From Oscillospiraceae bacterium (GTDB taxonomy: Bacteria; Bacillota; Clostridia; Oscillospirales; CAG-272), in NCBI GenBank assembly GCA_015065295.1, contig SVQN01000002.1:1-64000 (forward strand): a stretch of DNA of 64,000 nucleotides. The letters are read 5' to 3'. Within the stretch, counting starts at the first letter, position 1; each line of letters opens with the position of its first letter. Under the pieces are notes generated by a model, which worked only from the letters and a program-made list of their open reading frames with translations, made no database searches and was not told where the DNA came from. Made by a program: the position numbers and the translations under genes. Shown in pieces: positions 56,726 through 64,000 of this stretch.

Positions 56726-59700
56726 TTACTTGGCAACTTCTTCCATGATGAAGGCTTCGAGGATGTCGCCGACCTGGATGTCCATGCACTTTTCCAGACC
56801 GATACCGCATTCGTAGCCGGATGCGACTTCGCGGACGTCGTCCTTGAAGCGGCGGAGAGAGCTGATCTTGTCTTCCATGATGACGATACCGTCGCGGACG
56901 ATGCGGAGCTGGGACTGGCGGGTGACCTTGCCGTCCTGAACGTACGAACCGGCGATGATGCCGACGTTCGGAACGCGGATGGTCTGGCGCACTTCGATGT
57001 GACCCTGGAGAACTTCCTTGTAGGTCGGTGCCAGCATACCCTTCATAGCCGCGGTGATTTCTTCGATGCATTCGTAGATGATGCGGTAGGTGCGGATGTC
57101 AACGCCCTGACGTTCGGAGGAGTCGATCGCGCCCTTGTCGGGACGGACGTTGAAGCCGACGATGATGGCGTTGGACGCTGCCGCAAACATTACGTCGGAC
57201 TCGGTGATGCCGCCGACCGCTGCGTGGATAACCTTGACCTTGACTTCGTCGGTCGAAATCTTTTCGAGGGACTGCTTGACGGCTTCTGCGGAACCGCCGA
57301 CGTCCGCTTTGACGATGATATTCAGTTCCTTGACACCTTCGGAAATCTGCGCGAAGAGGTCGTCGAGGCTTACCTTGGCGTTTGCCTTGAACATTTCTTC
57401 CTTCGCCTTTTCACGTCTCTGGTCGGCGAGTTCGCGCGCCATGCGTTCGTCTTCAACCGCGTTGAATTCGTCACCGGCAACCGGAACTTCCGCGAGACCG
57501 ATGATTTCCACCGGTACGGACGGGCCTGCTTCATTCAGCTGCTGACCGCGGTCGTTGGTCATTGCGCGGACACGGCCGACGGCGGTGCCTGCGATCACGA
57601 TGTCGCCTGCGTGGAGCGTACCGTCCTGAACGAGAACGGTGGCAACGGGACCGCGTCCCTTGTCGAGCTTTGCTTCAATAACGACGCCGCGCGCACGCTT
57701 TGCCGGATTTGCCTTGTATTCCTTGACTTCTGCGATGAGAAGGATGTTTTCGAGAAGGTCGTCGATACCCATCTTGGTGTGCGCGGAAACCGGTACGCAG
57801 ATGACGTCGCCGCCCCATTCTTCGGGAACGAGTTCGTACTTGGTGAGTTCGGTCATAACCGCTTCGGCGTTGGCGGTCGGCTTATCCATCTTGTTGATCG
57901 CAACGATGATGTCAACGCCCGCTGCCTTCGCGTGGTTGATGGATTCAACGGTCTGCGGCATGATGCCGTCGTCACCCGCTACAACGAGGATGGCGATGTC
58001 GGTACACTGAGCACCGCGGGCACGCATGGCGGTGAACGCTTCGTGACCGGGGGTGTCGAGGAAGGTGATGCCCTGTTCGCCGAGGTTGACGCGGTACGCA
58101 CCGATGTGCTGCGTGATACCGCCGGCTTCCCCGTCCGCTACCTGTGCGTGGCGGATTGCGTCGAGGATGGAGGTCTTACCGTGGTCAACGTGACCCATGA
58201 CGCAGACGACGGGAGCGCGGGTAACAAGTTCTTCTTCGGTGGATTCTGCTTCGGTGAAGAGCTTTTCTTCGATCGTGACCTTGACTTCGCGGGTGACCTG
58301 TGCGCCGAGTTCGTCGGCAACGAGGTATGCGGTATCAAAGTCGATGACCTGGTTGACAGTGACCATCATGCCCATGAGCATGAGACGCTTGACACATTCC
58401 GCTTCCTTGACCTTCAGTCTCTGAGCGAGTTCGCTGACGGTGATTTCGTCGGGAAGGGTGATCTTGAGGGGAGCCTTCTTTGCCTTTTCCTGATTTGCGC
58501 GGTGGAGCTTTTCCATCGCCTGGCGTTCCTTGTCGGACTTCTTGCCGGTACCGCGGTTTTCGCCCTTCTGGTTCTGCTTCTTCAGCTTCTGCTTGTTGGA
58601 CTGGCTGTCGTCGATGTCGGAAGCGAAGTTGTCGAGGCGTTCGTCGTACTTGGAGAGGTCCACCGATGTGCCGCGCGTATCGACAACGCGGGTGGTACCG
58701 GTGCGCTTCTTTGCTGCGCCCTGTTCCTGCGGCTGTGCGGGCTGCTTCGGCTGTGCGGCCGGTGCGCTCTGCTGCGGTCTCTGACCGTCGCGGTTGTTGT
58801 CACGATTGAAGTCGCGGCGGTCGCCGTTGTTATTGTTGTACTGGGGACGGTTTCCGTCGCGGTTGAAGTCACGGCGGTCGGAGCGTTCACCATTGTTGTT
58901 CTGGGGACGATTGCCGTCGCGGTTGAAGTCGCGGCGATCGGTACGTTCGCCGTTGTTGTTCTGGGGACGATTGCCGTCACGGTTGAAGTCACGGCGTTCG
59001 CCGTTGCTGTTATTCTGGGGACGGTTTCCGTCGCGGTTGTTGTCACGATTGAAATCGCGGCGTTCGGGACGATCGGTACGTTCGCCGTTGTTCTGGGGAC
59101 GGTTTCCGTCACGGTTCTGCTGACGATTCTGGCCGGCGTTGTTTGCGCCGGAATTGTTATTCATGCCGCCGTTGGTCTGCGGCTTACCCTGCTGCTGTCC
59201 ATCCTGCATACGCTGACCCTGCATTCTTTCCTGCTGATTTGTATTGTTTTCCGCTTCGGCTTCGGCTGCTTTGCGTGCTTCCTCTGCCTTGCGTGCTTCT
59301 TCGGCTTCTTTTGCTTTTCTTGCGGCCTCTTCGGCTTCGGCTGCCCTGCGTGCCTCTTCCGCACGTCTTGCTTCTTCGGCGAGGCGGGCCTCTTCCGCTT
59401 TTCTCGCTTCCTCAGCCTTGCGCGCTTCTTCCGCTTTCCGCGCTTCTTCGGCGAGGCGGGCTTCTTCGGCCTTTCTTGCTGCCTCCGCTTCGGCAGCTTT
59501 TCTTGCTTCTTCTGCCTTGCGTGCTTCTTCGGCACGGCGCGCTTCTTCTGCTTTTCTTGCAGCTTCGGCTTCGGCTGCTTTGCGTGCTTCTTCCGCACGG
59601 CGTGCCGCTTCCTCCGCTTCGGCTTTTGCACGGGCTTCGGCTTCTGCCTTGGCGCGTGCGGCTTCTTCCGCCGCCTTGACCTCTGCTTCGCGTTTTTCGC

Positions 59701-59947
59701 GTTCGGCGGGGGATTCGGGCATTGTGATGGACGTTTTTCCGCTGATATAGCCGTCTATGTCCTTGATCTGTGCCTTTGCCGTGAGCTGTTCAAAAAGCAG
59801 ATTAACCTCCTCGGGAGCGAGGGAGGCGGAGTTGCTTTTTACGGTGATGCCGAGTTCGCCAAGTTCGCCGCAGAGGTCTTTCGCCTTGACGCCGAGGTCT
59901 TTTGCGAGCTGGTTCACCTTATATGCTGTTGTCTGTTTTGCTGCCAT
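56726..59947 (-). CDS. infB: Translation initiation factor IF-2
   Basis: [62 protein letters not shown]; long [10 protein letters not shown] and RDGNRPQNN low-complexity N-terminus. Confidence 0.97.
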   Translation of the reverse strand: MAAKQTTAYKVNQLAKDLGVKAKDLCGELGELGITVKSNSASLAPEEVNLLFEQLTAKAQIKDIDGYISGKTSITMPESPAEREKREAEVKAAEEAARAKAEAEARAKAEAEEAARRAEEARKAAEAEAARKAEEARRAEEARKAEEARKAAEAEAARKAEEARLAEEARKAEEARKAEEARKAEEARLAEEARRAEEARRAAEAEEAARKAKEAEEARKAEEARKAAEAEAENNTNQQERMQGQRMQDGQQQGKPQTNGGMNNNSGANNAGQNRQQNRDGNRPQNNGERTDRPERRDFNRDNNRDGNRPQNNSNGERRDFNRDGNRPQNNNGERTDRRDFNRDGNRPQNNNGERSDRRDFNRDGNRPQYNNNNGDRRDFNRDNNRDGQRPQQSAPAAQPKQPAQPQEQGAAKKRTGTTRVVDTRGTSVDLSKYDERLDNFASDIDDSQSNKQKLKKQNQKGENRGTGKKSDKERQAMEKLHRANQEKAKKAPLKITLPDEITVSELAQRLKVKEAECVKRLMLMGMMVTVNQVIDFDTAYLVADELGAQVTREVKVTIEEKLFTEAESTEEELVTRAPVVCVMGHVDHGKTSILDAIRHAQVADGEAGGITQHIGAYRVNLGEQGITFLDTPGHEAFTAMRARGAQCTDIAILVVAGDDGIMPQTVESINHAKAAGVDIIVAINKMDKPTANAEAVMTELTKYELVPEEWGGDVICVPVSAHTKMGIDDLLENILLIAEVKEYKANPAKRARGVVIEAKLDKGRGPVATVLVQDGTLHAGDIVIAGTAVGRVRAMTNDRGQQLNEAGPSVPVEIIGLAEVPVAGDEFNAVEDERMARELADQRREKAKEEMFKANAKVSLDDLFAQISEGVKELNIIVKADVGGSAEAVKQSLEKISTDEVKVKVIHAAVGGITESDVMFAAASNAIIVGFNVRPDKGAIDSSERQGVDIRTYRIIYECIEEITAAMKGMLAPTYKEVLQGHIEVRQTIRVPNVGIIAGSYVQDGKVTRQSQLRIVRDGIVIMEDKISSLRRFKDDVREVASGYECGIGLEKCMDIQVGDILEAFIMEEVAK

Positions 59948-60335
59948 CCACTATCATCCTTTCTGTCATCGCGGCATTCTCGTTTTTCTTCTGATTCTCG
60001 TTTTCGTTCATGGATTCGCGCGCACGTTCCTCAAAAAGGGAGAGAAGCGGACGACACGGTCCCCGGCCGGTGAAGGCAGCCGCCGCACACGCGGATCGTT
60101 TGCCGATAAGGTGCGCGAGTTCGTCGGCGGTCATACCGGCGGGAAAATAGGGGACTTCATAAAATTCGCATTTGTCGCTGATCTGTTTTGCGGTCCGGTC
60201 GGAGGCGTCGTCGGCGATGAGGACGAACACGGCTTTTTTCCGCCGCACCTCGCCCAGCACGAGATCGAACCCGGTGGTGATCCCGCCGGCCGCCCGGCAC
60301 AGACCGATGTAATTCTCAAGTTTCCGATCCGTCAT
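59919..60335 (-). CDS. Ribosomal protein L7Ae-family protein (YlxQ-like)
   Basis: [52 protein letters not shown]; position between ylxR and infB. Confidence 0.85.
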   Translation of the reverse strand: MTDRKLENYIGLCRAAGGITTGFDLVLGEVRRKKAVFVLIADDASDRTAKQISDKCEFYEVPYFPAGMTADELAHLIGKRSACAAAAFTGRGPCRPLLSLFEERARESMNENENQKKNENAAMTERMIVDGSKTDNSI

Positions 60336-60346
60336 TCCGTCTCCAA

Positions 60347-60652
60347 TCAGCTGTTTTTTTCCTCGGATACGCGGACTTCTTTTTCGAGTTCCGCGTAAAT
60401 TTCCTCCGAGATTTCGCACTCCAGTGTGCGATGAAGGATTCCGGATTTTCTTGCCTTCTTGAAGCAGGCTTCGTTCTGGCAGATATATGCGCCGCGTCCG
60501 GATTTCTTGCCGGTGAAGTCGATGGAAATTTCTCCTTCGGGCGAACGCACGACGCGCAGAAGTTCCTTCTTCGGGAACGTACCCTGACACCCGACGCACC
60601 GCCGTTCCGGAATCTTCTTTTTCATTTGCTGCTTCGGCTTCGTCTCAGCCAT
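60347..60652 (-). CDS. ylxR: YlxR-family (DUF448) RNA-binding protein
   Basis: IPERRCVGCQGTFPKKELLRVVRSPEGEISIDFTGKKSGRGAYICQNEACFKKARKS. Confidence 0.93.
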   Translation of the reverse strand: MAETKPKQQMKKKIPERRCVGCQGTFPKKELLRVVRSPEGEISIDFTGKKSGRGAYICQNEACFKKARKSGILHRTLECEISEEIYAELEKEVRVSEEKNS

Positions 60653-60806
60653 TCTGTCACGCTCCTTTGGTTCTATAGGGGGATGTTTCCGGGGAAAAGG
60701 ATGACTTCGTGAGTGCAGATTGTTTGTTCACATAATTTTTGTCAACTTACAGCGCGGTTTGGTATTCCAAATCTGCACTGCACTTTGTCTGTCCTGTTCA
60801 GTATGA

Positions 60807-60861
60807 AGTTTTTTGGAAGGGGTTCGGGGAAACCTTTTTTCTAAAAAAGGTTTCCCCGAGG
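60807..60861 (-). repeat. Family-1 intergenic hairpin repeat
   Basis: gaagttttttggaaggggttcggggaaaccttttttctaaaaaaggtttccccga downstream of the nusA stop. Confidence 0.82.
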
Positions 60862-60873
60862 AACTTTATTTCC

Positions 60874-61920
60874 TCAGTTCGGCTTAACGCCTTTGATGTC
60901 GATTTTGCAGCCCGTAAGCTTGGCGGCGAGGCGGACGTTCTGGCCTTCCTTGCCGATAGCGAGGGAGATCTGGTCGCCGGAGACCTGGACGGTAGCACTG
61001 CGTTCGCCGTCGAATTCCACGGAGAGGGCTTCGGCGGGGGAGAGGGCAGCGGCGATGAATTCTTCGGGCTTTTCGGAGTACTGGATGACGTCAATCTTTT
61101 CGCCGCGGAGTTCTTCGACGATGGAGCCGATACGCATACCGCGGTTACCGATGCAGGCACCGACGGCATCCACTTCGGGGTCGCGGGAGAAGACGGCGAT
61201 CTTGGTACGGGAACCGGCTTCACGGGCAACGCTCTTGACGAGGACGGTGCCGGTGGTGATTTCGGGGATATCGACTTCGAACATCCGCTTAATCATCATG
61301 GGATGAACGCGGGAGAGGGAAGCGGCGGGCTTGCTGTCCGCTTCCATGCTGTGGTCGTGATTGACTTCGGTGATGAAGACGCGGATACGGTCGCCGACGT
61401 AGAGGTTTTCGCCGGGGATCTGTTCGCTCTTGGGGAGAACGACGATGCTGGTGCCGGTATCGACGTCTACGTCGCCGGTGATTTCGTCGCGCTTGACGAC
61501 GAGAGCGGTGATAACTTCTTCGCGCTTCTTGTCGTATTCCTTCGCAATGTTGCTCTTTTCAGCTTCGCGGATGCCCTGACGGATGACGTTCTTCGCGGCA
61601 CCCGCAGAGATTCTGCCGAAGTTCTTGGTCTTGATTTCGTCTTCAACGACGGTACCGAGCTCGTAGCGGCGGCTGATTGCCTGTGCGTCTTCGTAAGCGA
61701 TTTCCGCCTTGGGGTCGGTTACGGTTTCCACCACGGTGCGGCGGCGGTAAACGCGGAAATCCTTCTTTTCCTTGTTGATCTCAACTCTGACGGACGCGCT
61801 GTTGTATTCCTTCTTGAATGCGGATACCAGCGCAGCTTCGACCTTCTCGAGCATATAGTCAACCGGGATGCCCTTGGTCTTTTCAAGCAGCTCAAGTGCT
61901 TCAAAAAGCTCTGAATTCAT
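60874..61920 (-). CDS. nusA: Transcription termination/antitermination protein NusA
   Basis: MNSELFEALELLEKTKGIPVDYMLEKVEAAL...KYVDAVGACIGNRGMRI-like KH: EVDAVGACIGNRGMRIGSIVEELRGEKIDVIQYSEKPEEFIAAALSPA. Confidence 0.96.
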   Translation of the reverse strand: MNSELFEALELLEKTKGIPVDYMLEKVEAALVSAFKKEYNSASVRVEINKEKKDFRVYRRRTVVETVTDPKAEIAYEDAQAISRRYELGTVVEDEIKTKNFGRISAGAAKNVIRQGIREAEKSNIAKEYDKKREEVITALVVKRDEITGDVDVDTGTSIVVLPKSEQIPGENLYVGDRIRVFITEVNHDHSMEADSKPAASLSRVHPMMIKRMFEVDIPEITTGTVLVKSVAREAGSRTKIAVFSRDPEVDAVGACIGNRGMRIGSIVEELRGEKIDVIQYSEKPEEFIAAALSPAEALSVEFDGERSATVQVSGDQISLAIGKEGQNVRLAAKLTGCKIDIKGVKPN

Positions 61921-61967
61921 GATATGTCCAAGCCTTTCAATGATTTTTTTATAGTGGGGTGTTTTCT

Positions 61968-62040
61968 TAGGGAAACTTTTTGGAAAAGTTTTCGAGTTCG
62001 CGCAGCGAATCTCGTCCAAACCCCTTCAAAAACTTTTCGT
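61968..62040 (+). repeat. Family-1 intergenic hairpin repeat (co-varied variant with inserted hairpin)
   Basis: gggaaactttttggaaaagttttcgagttcgcgcagcgaatctcgtccaaaccccttcaaaaacttttc. Confidence 0.72.
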
Positions 62041-62156
62041 CGGGGGAATGGGAGAATTTAGTCTGTGCAGATCGGGTGCATCAAATATGGTTGATACAGG
62101 TCACGAGAAAATCGTTTGCGACCTCGTTGCCTCGGCACAGTGGGATGTTGGGCAAT

Positions 62157-62201
62157 GGCTGTTAGTCATTCACCATTAGTCATTAGCCCTTAGTCATTTT
62201 C
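62157..62201 (-). repeat. Family-3 stop-associated repeat, partial (one arm)
   Basis: ggctgttagtcattcaccattagtcattagcccttagtcatt adjacent to the rimP stop. Confidence 0.65.
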
Positions 62202-62681
62202 TTACCAGTCGAAGACGGTTTCGCATTTTGCGACGATCTTCTTTGCGAAGCGTTTTTCTTCGCCGTTGACGGTAACAACGATGTCGTCGCCGTCCAGACC
62301 TTCGAGGGTTGCGCGGAGGGATTTGGTTCCGCCGGTTTCTTCGGACGCTGCGAAGAATTTCAGCATGACGTCTTCGCCTGCCATCCATTCAAAATGTTCC
62401 GGACGGGTCAGAACGCGTTCCACGCCGGGGGAAGAAACGGCAAGCATATACGCGCCTTCGATGGGGTCCGCTTCGTCGAGGAGGGGGTCGATCGCACGGT
62501 GCATTTTTTCGCAGTCGTTGATGTCGATGCCGCCTTCCTTGTCGGAGTCGATGGTAATGCGGAGGATCATATCCGCACCTTCGCGGACATATTCGACATC
62601 CCAGAGGACATAGCCGAAGGATTCCGCAAGAGGTTCTGCGATGTCACGGACGGTATCCGCGACGTTCTTTTTCTGTTTCAT
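62202..62681 (-). CDS. rimP: Ribosome maturation factor RimP
   Basis: IAEPLAESFGYVLWDVEYVREGADMILRITIDSDKEGGIDINDCEKMHRAIDPLLDEADPIEGAYMLAVSSPGVERVL. Confidence 0.95.
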   Translation of the reverse strand: MKQKKNVADTVRDIAEPLAESFGYVLWDVEYVREGADMILRITIDSDKEGGIDINDCEKMHRAIDPLLDEADPIEGAYMLAVSSPGVERVLTRPEHFEWMAGEDVMLKFFAASEETGGTKSLRATLEGLDGDDIVVTVNGEEKRFAKKIVAKCETVFDW

Positions 62682-62855
62682 AGTACCTCGTATAAATCAA
62701 GAGAGTGGACCGTTTTGCTTGCCCACTCTCCATTACTTATAATTTCTTTATCCATAGTATATCACAAAACGGGCGGAAATTCAACCCTGTTTTGCGGATT
62801 TGCTTACCAATTTTTCAGATATCTTTGCGGATATACAAGGGCAGATTGCCCAATG

Positions 62856-63560
62856 TCAGTCCGGAATGCCCATTTCGGTGCGGAATTCCGCGAGATCGCG
62901 CACGACATGGGTCATGGTTTCGCGGGTGACATGAGCGACGGCGGGGTTGAGGGAAGTTTCCAGCGCGACGGCATCGTAGTCGTTGTCCGGCGTTTTGGTA
63001 TTGTCCGTCGCGGCGGTGATGAGGACTCCGGCGATTCCTGCGTTGATGCCGGACATCCCGTCGATGAGGCGGTCGCCGACCATGACGCAATCCTTCGGAT
63101 CAAGGTGATTGCGTTCGATGATGGCGAGAACGGCGTCGGGGGCGGGTTTTGCGGGGAAGTGTTCTTCGGAGGTGACGAAATCCGCGAAGAATTCGGTCAT
63201 GCCGAAACGGTCGAGGAAGGTGATGCCGGTGTTGTTGCGGTGGGTATAGAGATAATTTTTGCCGCCGTTTTTCACGATGGCTTCCAGAAGATCGCGCATT
63301 CCTTCGAAGGGGACGACCTTCGGCTCGATTTCGTTTTCGTCCATGATGTACTGGTAATCGACGAAGCGTTTGTAGGCTTCGGGGGAAAGACCGGCATATT
63401 TGCGGCCTTCGCCGTAATTGACGAGGAGCCGCCGCCAGAGTTCGGTATGATCGCAGGAGATTCCTTCTTCCGCGAGGACTTTTTCAAGGGAAGCGAGGAC
63501 GTGCGGATAGGAATCGAACAGGGTGCCGTCAAAGTCCCAGAGGTAGTGGGTGTATTTCAT
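62856..63560 (-). CDS. HAD-superfamily hydrolase
   Basis: YLWDFDGTLFDSYPHVLASLEKVL; KPAPDAVLAIIERNHLDPKDCVMVGDRLIDGMSGINAGI. Confidence 0.92.
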   Translation of the reverse strand: MKYTHYLWDFDGTLFDSYPHVLASLEKVLAEEGISCDHTELWRRLLVNYGEGRKYAGLSPEAYKRFVDYQYIMDENEIEPKVVPFEGMRDLLEAIVKNGGKNYLYTHRNNTGITFLDRFGMTEFFADFVTSEEHFPAKPAPDAVLAIIERNHLDPKDCVMVGDRLIDGMSGINAGIAGVLITAATDNTKTPDNDYDAVALETSLNPAVAHVTRETMTHVVRDLAEFRTEMGIPD

Positions 63561-63581
63561 GGTGAATGTTCCTTTTGGTGG

Positions 63582-64000
63582 TTATATAAATCGTTTCAGA
63601 TAATCCATGCCCTGCACCACGCCGGCTTCGTAGGGCTCCGGATGTTCGTTTTCGAACGCCAGTGCGCCGTCATATCCGGCTTTTTTGAGGATGTCCATAC
63701 ATCCGGCGATATCGAGATCGCCGTGACCGATCATGGTGTCGCGCACCCAGCTGCCGTTCCCGGTTTCGAGCCAGTACATACCGGGAGATGCGGAGATATT
63801 GGTTTTATAGAGGTAATCCTTGATGTGGACGTGGCGGATTTCCCCAATAAATTCACGGAAGAAGGGGACGGGGCTTTCGTCAACAAAAAGGACGTTGCCC
63901 ACATCGCCGCAGACACCGACGTTTGCCGCGCGGTTTTTGATTTCGCGGTAGAACGTACCGAAACCGGTTACGCCGTTGGCGTACAGTCCCTGATCCTCGT
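63582..64000 (-). CDS. Sugar phosphate isomerase/epimerase-like TIM barrel protein (partial, runs off window)
   Basis: Frame open to the window edge; NVGVCGDVGNVLFVDE...IRHVHIKDYL...GHGDLDIAGCMDILKKAGYDGALAFENEHPEPYEAG. Confidence 0.85.
   Translation of the reverse strand, partial: EDQGLYANGVTGFGTFYREIKNRAANVGVCGDVGNVLFVDESPVPFFREFIGEIRHVHIKDYLYKTNISASPGMYWLETGNGSWVRDTMIGHGDLDIAGCMDILKKAGYDGALAFENEHPEPYEAGVVQGMDYLKRFI

Noticed and set aside
58800-59120. Possible CRISPR-like or noncoding tandem repeat
   Set aside because: Repeats are in frame within infB and encode the RDGNRPQNN tract; unit spacing does not fit repeat-spacer structure.
56999-60073. 1024-aa plus-strand ORF with long hydrophobic Phe/Cys/Leu-rich tract
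   Set aside because: Antisense shadow of infB; the hydrophobic tract is the complement of the KAEEAR repeats.

Overview
The window looks like an ordinary chromosomal segment of a moderately GC-rich Firmicutes/Clostridia-type bacterium (inferred from gene content and T-box, promoter and SD style). It carries about 49 supported CDS. Core loci: uvrB, rlmH, valS with a T-box leader, murJ, pyruvate kinase, and a rimP-nusA-ylxR-L7Ae-infB operon. Transport and carbohydrate loci: potABCD, a TAXI-TRAP system with a DUF1850 protein, an orphan solute-binding lipoprotein, GH4, GH51, SGNH hydrolase, a GH-like protein, nucleoside hydrolase, sulfatase and galactokinase. Also present: several XRE regulators, a PIN-type toxin-antitoxin module, and a prophage scar with terS, a 3'-truncated terL and a structural-protein tail. 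No tRNA, rRNA or CRISPR was recognised. The most unusual content is intergenic: several families of structured palindromic repeats. (i) About 13 copies of a ~55-60 bp hairpin repeat with three mutually complementary segments, mostly just after stop codons. (ii) Three ~460-480 bp elements with terminal inverted repeats built from tandem hairpins that differ by compensatory changes; two of them flank an orphan GyrB/ParE-like gene. (iii) Two ~570-670 bp elements bounded by inverted copies of family (i). (iv) A ~100 bp dyad repeat that begins at stop codons and carries stops in all three frames. (v) A 440 bp element with perfect 15-bp terminal inverted repeats. The TA promoter overlaps a perfect 15-bp inverted repeat, a likely operator. 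All calls are by eye from sequence; no database search was run.
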